DNA of 64,000 bases, taken from NCBI GenBank assembly GCA_002354635.1, contig DELZ01000005.1:1-64000 (forward strand), given 5' to 3'. Both the position numbers and the translations under genes were made by a program. Numbering within the stretch: the first letter of the stretch is position 1; every line of letters starts with the position of its first letter. This DNA comes from Sphingomonadales bacterium UBA2683 (lineage in GTDB: Bacteria; Pseudomonadota; Alphaproteobacteria; Sphingomonadales; Sphingomonadaceae). Below are positions 8,827 through 17,370 of the stretch, piece by piece. The notes under the pieces are model-generated. The model saw only the letters and a list, made by a program, of their open reading frames with translations, made no database searches and was not told the origin of the DNA.

Positions 8827-10062
8827 ATGCGCAAGAAGATATTTCGCTATTCGGGCATTTTCGTCCTGCTGATCGCTGCCATCGTGCTGCTGGCCCGGGC
8901 GACCTCTCCAGATCCAAAATTGAATCCGGCGAGTTTTGAAAGCGAGCCGCTGGTGCAAGCGATTGCGCCGCTGGATGAAGCAATCACGCTGGCGCAGTAT
9001 AAAACCGAAAGTGGCGAAACGGTCACCATGCAGATCCTCGCCTTTACCGGCGAGACGGCCACGGGTGTCGACCTTGCTGAGCTGGGCGCGGCACCGGGCG
9101 ACGATCCGTTCGAGGCGCTGGCCTCCGCCAAGGCGGCACCCGTCACTGAAAAGTCGATCGATCGTTATCCTGCAATCACCGTAGCGATTGCCGATCTGCT
9201 CCCGTCGGGCACCAGCGGGCTGCAGCATATCGGCACCGGAACCAACTTCCCGGAACATGCCGAGGAATCAAACAGCCAGTCGGTCTTCCAGTTTCCCAAA
9301 TTTGGTCCGGCCACACCCGCACGAACAGAAATAACCGCCAGAGCAGGCATCCTCCTGGACTATGAAGTCGAACAGTGCATGCGATTCGACCGTGACATCA
9401 GCTCGCTTGCCGATTTCGATGCAGCGGTGAAAGGTGTGTTCCTGTGCGGCGATTTCACAAATCGCAATGCGCTGGTGAATCTGGCCGACCCGGACAATCT
9501 CGATTCAGGCTTTGGTTTTAGCGATGCGAAAAGTGGACCGGACTCCTATCCGACTGGGCCGTTTCTGGTGATCCCGAAGCACTGGGAGGCGTTTACGGCA
9601 AAGCTGAGAATGACCACCAGCGTCAATGGCCAGCCCCGCCAGGATGCTCGCGGCAAGGAAATGACTCTGAATTTCAGACAGCTGGTGGAAAAGGCACTCA
9701 GCGACATGTCGGAACCGAGATTTCTCTACAAGGACGCGTTTCATTTGCTTGCCAAGGACAATCGGATCGACACAAGCAGTACGCTGATGTCCGGTACGGC
9801 AGAGGGCGTGATCTTCACGCCGCCGACAAGGCGCGATATCATCGACGGTATGTTTCACTACGTCAGCCAGGGCGGTCCTTTCTCCCATATGACAATGCTA
9901 GACGCCATCCGGTCCAAATTTATCGAAAATGAAGTCAAATCCGGACATTTTCTGCAACCCGGCGACATCGTCCGCCACGGGTCCAACTTGATGGGGGACA
10001 TAGCAGTAACGGTCGTGGCGCCGACCGGGGTGCAGTTTAACCCTCGCTCATCTCCAGAATAG
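8827..10062 (+). CDS. Fumarylacetoacetate hydrolase-family protein with N-terminal membrane anchor
   Basis: The first about 30 of 411 residues form a basic start and one hydrophobic helix (IFVLLIAAIVLLA). The rest is FAH-like: GTGTNFPEHAEE, LLDYEVEQC with the E-x-E metal ligands Glu180 and Glu182, a third ligand candidate Asp209 in CGDFTNR, TGPFLVIPKH, NGQPRQ and a C-terminal LQPGDIVRHGS. Known FAH enzymes cleave C-C bonds of acylpyruvates or decarboxylate oxaloacetate in the cytosol; an anchored or periplasmic form is less usual. It starts 17 bases behind the ThDP enzyme with GGGAGAAG upstream, so the two probably form an operon. The tail overlaps the converging EVE gene by 26 bases. Confidence 0.78.
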   Translation: MRKKIFRYSGIFVLLIAAIVLLARATSPDPKLNPASFESEPLVQAIAPLDEAITLAQYKTESGETVTMQILAFTGETATGVDLAELGAAPGDDPFEALASAKAAPVTEKSIDRYPAITVAIADLLPSGTSGLQHIGTGTNFPEHAEESNSQSVFQFPKFGPATPARTEITARAGILLDYEVEQCMRFDRDISSLADFDAAVKGVFLCGDFTNRNALVNLADPDNLDSGFGFSDAKSGPDSYPTGPFLVIPKHWEAFTAKLRMTTSVNGQPRQDARGKEMTLNFRQLVEKALSDMSEPRFLYKDAFHLLAKDNRIDTSSTLMSGTAEGVIFTPPTRRDIIDGMFHYVSQGGPFSHMTMLDAIRSKFIENEVKSGHFLQPGDIVRHGSNLMGDIAVTVVAPTGVQFNPRSSPE

Positions 10063-10447
10063 CCGCCCACTCGCTTTCCGTCACCGGCGCGACCGACAGC
10101 CGCGTCTGCCTGATAATCGCCAGATTCGCGAGCTCCGGATTCTGCTTCATCGCCTTCAGCGGCACCGGTCTGGCCAGTTTCCGCACCGGTTTCACCTTGA
10201 CCACGACCCAGCGGTCCGGATCGGTGGTGATATCGGGACTATGCTCTTCGCTCACTTCCATGATTCCGACCACTTCCAGCCCCTGGCGCGAGTGATAGAA
10301 AAGCACCTGGTCGCCCTTTTTCATCGCCTTCATATTGTTCGAGGCCTGGGCGTTTTTCACCCCGTCCCAGGTGCCTTCGCCCTCGGCGACCAGATCGTCC
10401 CAGCCATATGCATCCGGCTCCGATTTCATCAGCCAATAATGTGCCAT
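10037..10447 (-). CDS. EVE-domain protein
   Basis: The 136-aa protein consists of a single EVE domain, a PUA-like fold proposed to read modified bases in nucleic acid. Family features visible are the start MAHYWLMKSEPDAYGWDD, WDGVKNAQASNNM, KGDQVLFYHS and DRWVVVKVKPV. It is a stand-alone bacterial EVE protein close in size to the thymocyte nuclear protein 1 group. Its 3' end overlaps the end of the FAH-family gene on the other strand. The role in this organism is unknown; EVE proteins often sit near stress or defence genes, but no such partner is adjacent here. Confidence 0.9.
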   Translation of the reverse strand: MAHYWLMKSEPDAYGWDDLVAEGEGTWDGVKNAQASNNMKAMKKGDQVLFYHSRQGLEVVGIMEVSEEHSPDITTDPDRWVVVKVKPVRKLARPVPLKAMKQNPELANLAIIRQTRLSVAPVTESEWAAILEMSEG

Positions 10448-10495
10448 TCTGCACCCCTCCTCCGGAACGCCGACTGTAGCGCAATCCCCGCCTAC

Positions 10496-10533
10496 AAAAA
10501 AGGCCCCGCCAGCGGGCGGAGCCTCCTTTGGAT
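10496..10533 (-). terminator. Rho-independent terminator after the first fasciclin gene
   Basis: Read on the minus strand, a GC-rich stem (GGCTCCGCCCGC paired with GCGGGGCC) is followed by six T residues. It lies just past the stop of the fasciclin gene at 10550 and before the EVE gene start. Confidence 0.8.
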
Positions 10534-10549
10534 CGGGTCAAGATGCACC

Positions 10550-11119
10550 TTATCCCGGCATCAGCACGGTATCGATGATGTGCAGCGTTCCGTTGCTCGA
10601 AGGGACATCGGCGGTAATGACCATCGCCTTGTTCCCGGCACCGTCCTCGAGCACGATCTTGTCGCCATCCATCGAGGCCTTGATAGCGCCGCCTTCCAGC
10701 GTGGTGATATTGGCCGTACCGCCGCCATCGGCAATGGCCTTGGCAATATCGGCAGAGCTCATGCTGCCATTGGCCAGTCCGAATTTCGCGATCTTGACGA
10801 GTTCGGCCTTGCTGTCCGGACTCATCAGTTCGCTGAGCCGTTCCGGATCCATTTTGTTGAACGCGTCGTTGGTTGCTGTGAAAGCCGTGAACGGTCCATC
10901 GTCTTTCAGCTCGGCAGCAATGCCGGAAAGTCCGACCATCGTCGCCGCGGTGCTGAGCTCGGGATTGGCCTGAACCACCGCAGTCAGATTGGTCGGCTTC
11001 TTTTCTTCTTCAAGACGCGCGTCGAGGATTTCCTGCTCCTCTTTGCTCAGTTCCGACGAGCAGGCCGGAACCAGCGTCAGCAGGGTTGCAGCAAGAATGA
11101 TTTTCGGGGGGTTAAACAT
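10550..11119 (-). CDS. Fasciclin-domain lipoprotein (copy 1)
   Basis: The 189-aa protein starts with a lipoprotein signal (LTLVPAC, lipid Cys at about residue 20). A charged segment SKEEQEILDARLEEEKK and one FAS1 domain follow (about 45-189; GPFTAFTATNDAFNKM in the H1 region and NGTLHIIDTVLMPG at the end, the H2 motif). FAS1 domains mediate adhesion or protein contacts at the cell surface. A second lipoprotein of the same design lies directly upstream, but each gene has its own terminator, so they are separate units. FAS1 proteins are common in sphingomonads; the specific partner is unknown. Confidence 0.9.
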   Translation of the reverse strand: MFNPPKIILAATLLTLVPACSSELSKEEQEILDARLEEEKKPTNLTAVVQANPELSTAATMVGLSGIAAELKDDGPFTAFTATNDAFNKMDPERLSELMSPDSKAELVKIAKFGLANGSMSSADIAKAIADGGGTANITTLEGGAIKASMDGDKIVLEDGAGNKAMVITADVPSSNGTLHIIDTVLMPG

Positions 11120-11236
11120 GAATTTCCTTTCCTGTGATTAATCCGCTCGCCACATTATGCGGTCGAACGATGATGAAATTCGTAGACGCGGGTTACTCCG
11201 GCCTTGAGCGGAAAGCAAACCCACAATAGTGCCAAT

Positions 11237-11270
11237 AAAAAGGGCCTCGCCAGTCGGCGAAGCCCTTTCC
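11237..11270 (-). terminator. Rho-independent terminator after the second fasciclin gene
   Basis: On the minus strand a stem (AGGGCTTCGCC pairing with GGCGAGGCCCT) is followed by a run of T residues. It lies shortly downstream of the fasciclin gene at 11298 and separates it from copy 1. Confidence 0.8.
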
Positions 11271-11297
11271 AATCCATCCTAGTTCGGGGGATGAAAA

Positions 11298-11879
11298 CTA
11301 GCCAGGCATGACGACCGTGTCGATCGCGTGAACAACGCCGTTCGATGCATCGACATCGGTCAGGATGACGGTCGATTTGCCACCGGCAGCATCTTCCAGA
11401 ACGACCGAATCGCCATCCAGCATCGCCTTGAGCGGTGCACCCTGCACCGTCGTCAGCGTCGCGGTACCGCCGCCATCGGTGATCGCCTTGACGACGTCCG
11501 CCGCGGTCAATTTGCCGGCGACGACATGATAAGTCAGCAATCCGGTCAAATCGGCTTTCATTTCGGGAGTCAGCAGCGCGCTCAACGTGTCCGGATCGAC
11601 CTTGTCAAAGGCTGCGTTGGTCGGAGCAAAAACGGTAAATGGCCCCTCGCCGCTCAGCGTCGCGCCGAGATCGGCTGCGGTCACTGCCGCTACCAGAGTG
11701 GAAAAATCAGGATTGCCAACCGCGACATCGACAATGGTGCCGGACCCGGTCGTTTCAGCCGGATCCATCATCGCATCGGCAGAACTCTCATCGGCAGCAG
11801 CCACGGGAGCTTCGGACGAGCATGCCGCAAGCGCAACAATCGCGGTGGTTGTCAGTATAAATTTGGGGGAAATACGCAT
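11298..11879 (-). CDS. Fasciclin-domain lipoprotein (copy 2)
   Basis: The 193-aa protein is a lipoprotein (lipobox LAAC, Cys at about residue 21) with an Ala/Ser/Asp-rich linker and one FAS1 domain. GPFTVFAPTNAAFDKVDP is the H1 motif and NGVVHAIDTVVMPG the H2 motif. It is the more canonical of the two copies: DTLSALLTPEMKADLTGLLTYHVVAGKL matches the usual FAS1 core, where copy 1 has diverged. I start it at MRISPKF because this gives a proper lipoprotein signal; 23 extra in-frame codons upstream do not. The pair probably arose by duplication. Confidence 0.92.
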   Translation of the reverse strand: MRISPKFILTTTAIVALAACSSEAPVAAADESSADAMMDPAETTGSGTIVDVAVGNPDFSTLVAAVTAADLGATLSGEGPFTVFAPTNAAFDKVDPDTLSALLTPEMKADLTGLLTYHVVAGKLTAADVVKAITDGGGTATLTTVQGAPLKAMLDGDSVVLEDAAGGKSTVILTDVDASNGVVHAIDTVVMPG

Positions 11880-12001
11880 GATAGACCTTTCAAAATTACC
11901 AGATATCCGTCTCGGCCATAAACACGACCGGACTGCGGATAGTAACAAGATGGGCTATAAGGGGACCGGTTCAAACCTGTCCCTTCGGGCGTATCGGCGA
12001 T

Positions 12002-12769
12002 TCAATCCTTGCCGAGATGGACAAAGTCGCGATCAAAACCTTTGAGATTGGCGCCGCCATCAACGTCGACGATCTGCCCGGTAACGGCTTGCGCGCGGGC
12101 CAAATAGAGGATCGCATCGGCAATATCATCCGGATCGGGAAGGCGGTCGAGCGGCATCATTGCCGTGATATTGGCCAGCTGCTCGTCGCCATATTCGCCG
12201 GCCGTCAGGGTCAGGCCGGGCGCTACCCCGTTGACGCGCAGCTTGTCGGCACAGGCCACGGCCAGCGAACGCACCGAACCCGCCAGCGCCTGTTTGGATA
12301 AAGTGTAGCTCAGCTGGTCGCGATTGGGATTGTGGACGCGCTGGTCCAATATGTGAATGACACATGCTCGCCCGCGCCCGGCGGACCGGCGTTGATAGAG
12401 GGCGGTCGCCAGCAGTACCGGAACCAGGCTGTTGACCCTGAAATGCTCCTGCAGATCTTTTTCACTGATCGAACCGGCATCATCCTGACCGAATATCGAG
12501 GCGCTGTTGACGATCAGATCCGGCAGACGTCCAAAATGGCCTGCAACCTGATCCATCAGTGTCCCGGCAGCCCCGTCGATAGTGAAATCCTGCTGGAATC
12601 CCGACCATTCGCAACCCGCTGCTCCAAGCGTGTCGGCCAGCGCGTCGTCAGGAACCGTGTCGCTGTTGCCGTGCAGCGCCAGCGCATAGCCCGATTCGGC
12701 CAGGCGCGCGGCAATCACCGCGCCAACCCGCTTCACGCCGCCGGTAACCAGCGCGAGCGGCGCGGTCAT
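12002..12769 (-). CDS. Short-chain dehydrogenase of the pteridine reductase type
   Basis: This 255-aa Rossmann-fold NAD(P)H oxidoreductase has the cofactor motif TGGVKRVG at residues 9-16, NSASIF in the NAG position and the catalytic YxxxK in YTLSKQA. TGGxxRxG is typical of the FolM/PTR1 branch, which reduces dihydropterins. It overlaps the dihydroneopterin aldolase gene by 4 bases (ATGA), which supports a role in pterin or folate metabolism, for example as dihydromonapterin reductase. Exact substrate is inference. The 122-base gap to the fasciclin gene downstream shows no clear terminator. Confidence 0.85.
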   Translation of the reverse strand: MTAPLALVTGGVKRVGAVIAARLAESGYALALHGNSDTVPDDALADTLGAAGCEWSGFQQDFTIDGAAGTLMDQVAGHFGRLPDLIVNSASIFGQDDAGSISEKDLQEHFRVNSLVPVLLATALYQRRSAGRGRACVIHILDQRVHNPNRDQLSYTLSKQALAGSVRSLAVACADKLRVNGVAPGLTLTAGEYGDEQLANITAMMPLDRLPDPDDIADAILYLARAQAVTGQIVDVDGGANLKGFDRDFVHLGKD

Positions 12770-13137
12770 CGTCTGCCCCGGCTGAGCGTGATGCCGATCT
12801 GCTCCCCTTTTTCCGAGATCAACAATTTGACGATCTTCACCGTGACCCTGAGCATATTCTGGTCCTGCAGAAACAGCGTCTCGATAATATGATCGGCGAC
12901 CGCCTCGATGAGCTTGAAATGCACCCCCTCGGGCAGGGCTTCGGTCGCTGCATGTTTCAGGTCCATGTAATTTTTGGACTGATCGAGCGGGGTGTCCGCT
13001 TCATAGCGTTCCTGGACCTTCATCTCTGCCGCAATCGATATGCGCAGGGGCTGGGGCAAATGGGTTTCTTCGGAATAGATCCCGGTAAGCACGTCAACAT
13101 CGAGATCGTTGACTTCCAAAAGCAATGTATCTGTCAT
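12766..13137 (-). CDS. folB: Dihydroneopterin aldolase
   Basis: FolB (123 aa) cleaves 7,8-dihydroneopterin to 6-hydroxymethyl-dihydropterin in folate synthesis. Visible family features are DVLTGIYSEETHLPQPLRI near the N-terminus with the conserved Glu, a central YMDLKHA, HFKLIEAVADHI and the Lys-containing VTVKIVKL strand. The start MTDTLLLEV is the family start; the frame extends upstream but only as antisense-like sequence over the methyltransferase end. The 3' end overlaps the SDR gene by 4 bases, so the two genes are translationally coupled. A 37-base gap separates it from the upstream methyltransferase gene, so read-through from thrC is possible. Confidence 0.9.
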   Translation of the reverse strand: MTDTLLLEVNDLDVDVLTGIYSEETHLPQPLRISIAAEMKVQERYEADTPLDQSKNYMDLKHAATEALPEGVHFKLIEAVADHIIETLFLQDQNMLRVTVKIVKLLISEKGEQIGITLSRGRR

Positions 13138-13174
13138 GGAGTGTCTCTGACCATGTTCCGGTCGAAATGGCAAG

Positions 13175-14059
13175 TCAGGCCGACCAGCGGGCGAAAATCG
13201 CGGTCGGCAGCAACAGCCCCCGCGTCTCCTCCCGAACCGCCAGTTCCCCGACCTCGATGGTGCCGCCCAGATGGGCCAGCTTCTCGTTGAGCAGCGCGCC
13301 CAGCGCCAGCGCCGACATCCGCACGGCATAAACGGTCAGAAACAGGCACCGGCTGTCGGCATCAAGCAGCTTGCCGCAATTCTCGACCAGTCCCGCAAGA
13401 TCTTCCTCAAGCCGCCAGATTTCCCCGTCCGGACCCCGGCCATATTTCGGCGGATCAAGCAGGATCGCGTCATAGCGCCGTTCGCGCCGGACTTCCCGGG
13501 CGGCGAATTTGGCGGCATCGTCGATGATCCAGCGAATCGGCCGATCGGTCATCCCCGACAAGGCAGCATTGTCGCGCGCCGCGGTCACCGATTTCTTCGA
13601 GGCGTCAACATGCACCAGATTGGCCCCGGCCGCCGACAGCGCCAGCGTGCCGACACCGGTATAGCCGAACAGATTCATCATCTGTGGCGATTCGAGATTC
13701 TGCAAATTGCCCCGGAACCAGCGCCACACCGGATCCATGTCCGGGAAATAAGCAAGATGGCGAAACGGTGTGCATTGGGCTGTAAAACTGACCTCTTCCC
13801 AGTCGAGCTGCCATCCCTCTTCCGGAACATGGTCCTTCAGGTGCCAGCGACCGCCGCCATCCTCGTCGGAAGCGGGAATGAATTCGCCATCGGCCTGCCA
13901 GTCCTCGCTCGCCGGTGCCCACATGGCCTGCGGCTCGGGGCGAATAAAATGAAAGGTGCCGTAGCGCTCCAGCTTGCGACCGTGGCCGCTATCGACCAGC
14001 GCATAATCACTGCGCGGATCGCTGATCATCACTATCGGATCCGGGCGGGCGTCAGCCAT
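13175..14059 (-). CDS. Class I SAM-dependent methyltransferase, RlmI-like
   Basis: The 294-aa protein has the RNA methyltransferase motif ILLDPPKYGRGP (motif IV), MNLFGYTGVGTLALSAAGA (motif I) and VHVDASKKSVTAARDNA (motif II). These match the catalytic half of RlmI-type 23S rRNA cytosine-5 methyltransferases, but the N-terminal PUA domain of full-length RlmI is absent and the protein is shorter. It overlaps the end of thrC by 8 bases and so is the last gene of the cox-thrC run. rRNA as substrate is inference from family. Confidence 0.8.
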   Translation of the reverse strand: MADARPDPIVMISDPRSDYALVDSGHGRKLERYGTFHFIRPEPQAMWAPASEDWQADGEFIPASDEDGGGRWHLKDHVPEEGWQLDWEEVSFTAQCTPFRHLAYFPDMDPVWRWFRGNLQNLESPQMMNLFGYTGVGTLALSAAGANLVHVDASKKSVTAARDNAALSGMTDRPIRWIIDDAAKFAAREVRRERRYDAILLDPPKYGRGPDGEIWRLEEDLAGLVENCGKLLDADSRCLFLTVYAVRMSALALGALLNEKLAHLGGTIEVGELAVREETRGLLLPTAIFARWSA

Positions 14060-15455
14060 CGGATGGTGTGGCGTTGGCTGTGATAAACTGTTTCACCGCA
14101 TCATATTCGCCGGGCAATTTCGTATATTTTTCGTCCCGGTCAAACAGGTCGCCGACGCGGCGCGGCAAGGCCGGGCGGATGCCCGTGGCCCGTTCGACGG
14201 CATCGGGGAACTTGGCCGGATGGGCAGTGGCCAGCGTTACCACCGGAACGGCCGGATCAAGATCGGCATTTTGCGCCGCCGACAGACCGATTGCGCTGTG
14301 CGGATCGATCACCTGACCGGCGCGATCCTGCGCCCAGCGCATCGCCAGCGCCATATCGTCAGGATCGACGCGGTGGCTGGTGAACAGGGCCGACGCTTGG
14401 TCGCGCATACTGGAATCCAGCTGCATGTTGCGCGACTGTTCGAAAGCGGCCATCCGGGCCGCGGTCTTCCCGCCGTCGCGGCCTTCCAGATCGAACAGCA
14501 GACGTTCGAAATTGCTGCTGACCTGAATATCCATCGACGGTGCCGCCGTCGGGGTCACGGTACCGGTGGAATAATCACCGGCGCTCAGCGCGCGGTGCAA
14601 TATGTCGTTGACGTTGGTCGCGACAATCAGCCGCTCGATCGGCAGTCCCATGCGCTCGGCAACATAGCCGGCAAAAACGTCGCCGAAATTGCCGGTCGGA
14701 ACCGAGAAAGATATTTTGCGATGGGGTCCGCCCAGCTGGCTGGCGGCGTAAAAATAATAGACCACCTGCGCCATCAGCCGCGCCCAGTTGATCGAGTTCA
14801 CCGCCGATATCGAGAAACGGTCGGTCACCTCCCGGTCCGCGAACATCCGCTTCACCATCGCCTGGGCATCGTCGAAACTGCCCTCGATCGCGATATTGTG
14901 GACATTGGGCGTGCGCACCGTCGTCATCTGCCGCCGCTGGACGTCGGAAATCCGGCCGTGGGGGTGGAGCATGAAGATATCGACCTTGTCCCGCCCCGCC
15001 AGCGCGTCAATCGCGGCGGAACCGGTATCCCCGGATGTCGCGCCGACCACCGTCAGATGCTTGTCCTGCCGCGCCAGGAATTTCTCGAACAAAAGGCCGA
15101 GCAACTGCAGCGCGACATCCTTGAACGCCAGTGTCGGCCCGTGGAACAGTTCCAGAAGCCATTGCCGGCCGTCGAGCTGGACCAGCGGCGTTACCGCTGC
15201 ATGGGCAAAGCGGCCATAGGCCTGCTCACACAGGTCGCGCAGTTCTGCTTCGTCGAGCGCATCGCCGACAAACGGCTGCATCACCCGGACGGCAACCTCG
15301 ACGTAGGAAAGGCCCGCCATCGCGGCAATATCCGCGCGGCTGAAAGACGGAAAATTCGCCGGCACATAGAGGCCGCCATCGCCTGCCAGTCCGGCAAGTG
15401 TCACTTGTTCGAAATTCAGTGCGGGCGCTGCGCCTCTGGTCGAGATATAATCCAT
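14052..15455 (-). CDS. thrC: Threonine synthase
   Basis: ThrC (467 aa) converts O-phosphohomoserine to threonine with PLP. The start MDYISTRGAAPALNFEQV is the typical N-terminus of the long bacterial form. The PLP lysine lies in HGPTLAFKDVALQ and the phosphate-binding loop in VVGATSGDTGSAA. FSVPTGNFGDVFAGY is also a family segment. Twenty-two in-frame codons upstream are not part of the family and are left out. It follows SURF1 by 13 bases in the same direction, an order common in alphaproteobacteria, so threonine synthesis here is tied to oxidase assembly by transcription rather than by function. Confidence 0.96.
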   Translation of the reverse strand: MDYISTRGAAPALNFEQVTLAGLAGDGGLYVPANFPSFSRADIAAMAGLSYVEVAVRVMQPFVGDALDEAELRDLCEQAYGRFAHAAVTPLVQLDGRQWLLELFHGPTLAFKDVALQLLGLLFEKFLARQDKHLTVVGATSGDTGSAAIDALAGRDKVDIFMLHPHGRISDVQRRQMTTVRTPNVHNIAIEGSFDDAQAMVKRMFADREVTDRFSISAVNSINWARLMAQVVYYFYAASQLGGPHRKISFSVPTGNFGDVFAGYVAERMGLPIERLIVATNVNDILHRALSAGDYSTGTVTPTAAPSMDIQVSSNFERLLFDLEGRDGGKTAARMAAFEQSRNMQLDSSMRDQASALFTSHRVDPDDMALAMRWAQDRAGQVIDPHSAIGLSAAQNADLDPAVPVVTLATAHPAKFPDAVERATGIRPALPRRVGDLFDRDEKYTKLPGEYDAVKQFITANATPSDG

Positions 15456-15468
15456 GATGGCGAGCGCG

Positions 15469-16074
15469 TTAGGACAAGTTGCCGTTTTGGGCAACGCCCT
15501 TGTTGCGCCCCCTGAGGGCAATCAGGAAAATGACCAGCGCGATGCCCGCGAACAGGAACCACTGCACCGCGTAGGACAGGTGATTGTTGGGAACATCCTC
15601 GAGCGCTGGTGGCTGGCTTTTCAGCAGGCCGGCAACAGGTTCGCTGGCGACCAGACGGATGACATACTGGCTGTCCGGGGCAATGATGCCGCTGACCATG
15701 CCGCCATCCCAATCGGGATCATCGGGTCGCCCGGACCAACCGGCAACAACTTGCGCGCCCGGCCCCTCTGCGCCGGTGGTGCGGCACTGGGCAATATGCG
15801 CCCAGCCCGACTGGCCGTTGGCGCTACGGCCGCTGGTCGCACGCCAGCCGACAACTTCCAGACAATTGACGCTCGACTTGCGGAAATAGGGCGCATCGGC
15901 TGCATCCGGGACAGCGGGATAGGCAATGGCAGGTCTATCCGATGCCGCCGCATAGGTCGCGAGCAGACTGTTCTTCCACTCCGCCCGCTGCAACTGCCAT
16001 ATGCCAAGCGCAACCATCGTGGCCACCGCTGCCAGCACCAATATGGTGACAAATATCGGCAGCCGCCTGGTCAT
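15469..16074 (-). CDS. SURF1-family cytochrome oxidase assembly protein
   Basis: SURF1 proteins (201 aa here) assist heme a insertion into subunit I of aa3 oxidase. The protein has an N-terminal membrane helix (IFVTILVLAAVATMVALG) followed by the family signature WQLQRAEWK, a periplasmic domain with VVAGWSGRPDDPDW, and a C-terminal helix (YAVQWFLFAGIALVIFLIAL). The length is slightly short for the family, and the first loop is compact. It overlaps the DUF983 gene by 4 bases and sits in the oxidase operon downstream of ctaE. Confidence 0.92.
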   Translation of the reverse strand: MTRRLPIFVTILVLAAVATMVALGIWQLQRAEWKNSLLATYAAASDRPAIAYPAVPDAADAPYFRKSSVNCLEVVGWRATSGRSANGQSGWAHIAQCRTTGAEGPGAQVVAGWSGRPDDPDWDGGMVSGIIAPDSQYVIRLVASEPVAGLLKSQPPALEDVPNNHLSYAVQWFLFAGIALVIFLIALRGRNKGVAQNGNLS

Positions 16075-16463
16075 GGGCCTTCATCGCCATCGATACTGCC
16101 TTCCCGGGCATCATTGCGATGCTCCAGAATCAGCAACACCGCTTTCGATACCCGTAGCGATCCGGCCACCGCCGCAACGGTCAGCGGCACCCAGAGCAGG
16201 ATATGCACCCATATTGACGGATGGAAGTTCGCCTCTACGGCCAGCGCCAATCCGAGGATCACCGCGCCGACGATCAGGGTCAGGAAGGCAGCTGGCCCGT
16301 CGCCGACATTATACTGGCTGAAGTCGAGACCGCAGCTTCGGCATTTGTCCGAGAATTTGGTCAGATTGGCAAACAGCGTCTTTTGCCCGCACCGGGGACA
16401 AAGACCAAAAAGGGCAGCAGGAAGAACATCCGGCTGCCCTTTGTTGTTTTGGGGTTCTGTCAA
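16071..16463 (-). CDS. DUF983 membrane protein with zinc-ribbon start
   Basis: The 130-aa protein has two CxxC pairs at the N-terminus (LCPRCGQ and KCRSCGL, likely one zinc ribbon) followed by two membrane helices (AAFLTLIVGAVILGLALAV and WVHILLWVPLTVAAVAGSL). This is the DUF983 family, regularly found between ctaE and SURF1 in alphaproteobacterial cox operons; its biochemical role is unknown. The stop overlaps the SURF1 start. The first codons also encode a hairpin with a T-tract that could end some transcripts coming from ctaE. Confidence 0.9.
   Translation of the reverse strand: MTEPQNNKGQPDVLPAALFGLCPRCGQKTLFANLTKFSDKCRSCGLDFSQYNVGDGPAAFLTLIVGAVILGLALAVEANFHPSIWVHILLWVPLTVAAVAGSLRVSKAVLLILEHRNDAREGSIDGDEGP
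16406..16442 (-). terminator. Terminator-like hairpin inside the start of the DUF983 gene
   Basis: A perfect 10-base inverted repeat (AAAGGGCAGC and GCTGCCCTTT, 16409-16418 and 16433-16442) with a 14-base loop is followed on the minus strand by two further T residues, giving CCCTTTTTGG. It begins 31 bases after the ctaE stop and covers codons 8-18 of the DUF983 gene. It may attenuate transcription between the oxidase structural genes and SURF1/thrC. Confidence 0.5.
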
Positions 16464-16472
16464 CGCGATAGC

Positions 16473-17339
16473 CTAGTGAACCGGTGCGCCCCAGCCGCCC
16501 CAGACATAGACGACGATGAACAGGAACAGCCAGACGACATCGACAAAATGCCAGTACCAGGCGGCCGCTTCAAAGCCGAAATGCTGTTGCGGGGTGAAGT
16601 GACCCTTGTAGGCCCGCGCCAGACAGACGATCAGGAAGATCGTGCCGACCAGAACGTGGAACCCGTGGAAGCCGGTCGCCATGTAGAAGGCCGAACTGTA
16701 GTTGATTCCGGCAAACGGGAATGGTGCCACGCTATACTCATAAGCCTGAATCGCCGAAAACAGCGCGCCGAGGATGATGGTCAGCCACAGGCCGGTTTTC
16801 AGTCCCTTGCGGTCACCGTGGATCAGCGCATGGTGCGCCCAGGTAACGGTCGTGCCAGAGCAGAGCAGGATCATCGTGTTGAGCAGAGGCAATTCGAAGG
16901 CATTCAGGACCTCGATGCCCTTGGGCGGCCATTGCAGCAGCGCCGCAGCGCCGTCCTGGCCGATGTAATTGGTGACGATACCATCGACCATTTCCAGCGG
17001 CTGCGGGAAAAGGGCGAAGTCGAACCACGCCCAGAACCAGCCCACGAAAAACATGACTTCCGAGGCGATGAACAGGATCATGCCATAGCGGAGGTGCAGC
17101 TGCACCACGGGCGTATGGTCACCCGCATGGGCTTCCTTGATCACGTTCGACCACCAGGCATAGAAGGTCAACGCAACGGCAGACAAGCCAATCGCAAAGA
17201 TCAGCGGGCCAAAGGCATAGATATCGGCATGCATCCAGCGGATGCCGCCGATGGCCATGGTAAAGGCGGCAAACGATCCGACCAACGGCCAGATATCTGG
17301 CGGAAGAATATGATAATCATGATTTTTGGCACCGGCCAT
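16473..17339 (-). CDS. ctaE: Cytochrome c oxidase subunit III
   Basis: Subunit III (288 aa) of aa3-type oxidase has seven predicted membrane helices. Family features are the N-terminal KNHDYHILPPDIWPLVGS, the conserved FIASEVMFFVGWFWAWFD, STMILL-like TMILLCSGTTVTWAHHAL, TGFHGFHVLVGTIFL and the C-terminal WYWHFVDVVWLFLF. All are intact. It lies between ctaG and DUF983 on the minus strand. The leader MAGAKN start is 31 bases behind the ctaG stop. Confidence 0.97.
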   Translation of the reverse strand: MAGAKNHDYHILPPDIWPLVGSFAAFTMAIGGIRWMHADIYAFGPLIFAIGLSAVALTFYAWWSNVIKEAHAGDHTPVVQLHLRYGMILFIASEVMFFVGWFWAWFDFALFPQPLEMVDGIVTNYIGQDGAAALLQWPPKGIEVLNAFELPLLNTMILLCSGTTVTWAHHALIHGDRKGLKTGLWLTIILGALFSAIQAYEYSVAPFPFAGINYSSAFYMATGFHGFHVLVGTIFLIVCLARAYKGHFTPQQHFGFEAAAWYWHFVDVVWLFLFIVVYVWGGWGAPVH

Positions 17340-17370
17340 AATATTTCCCTAACCTTGTCTCAAATTTCTC

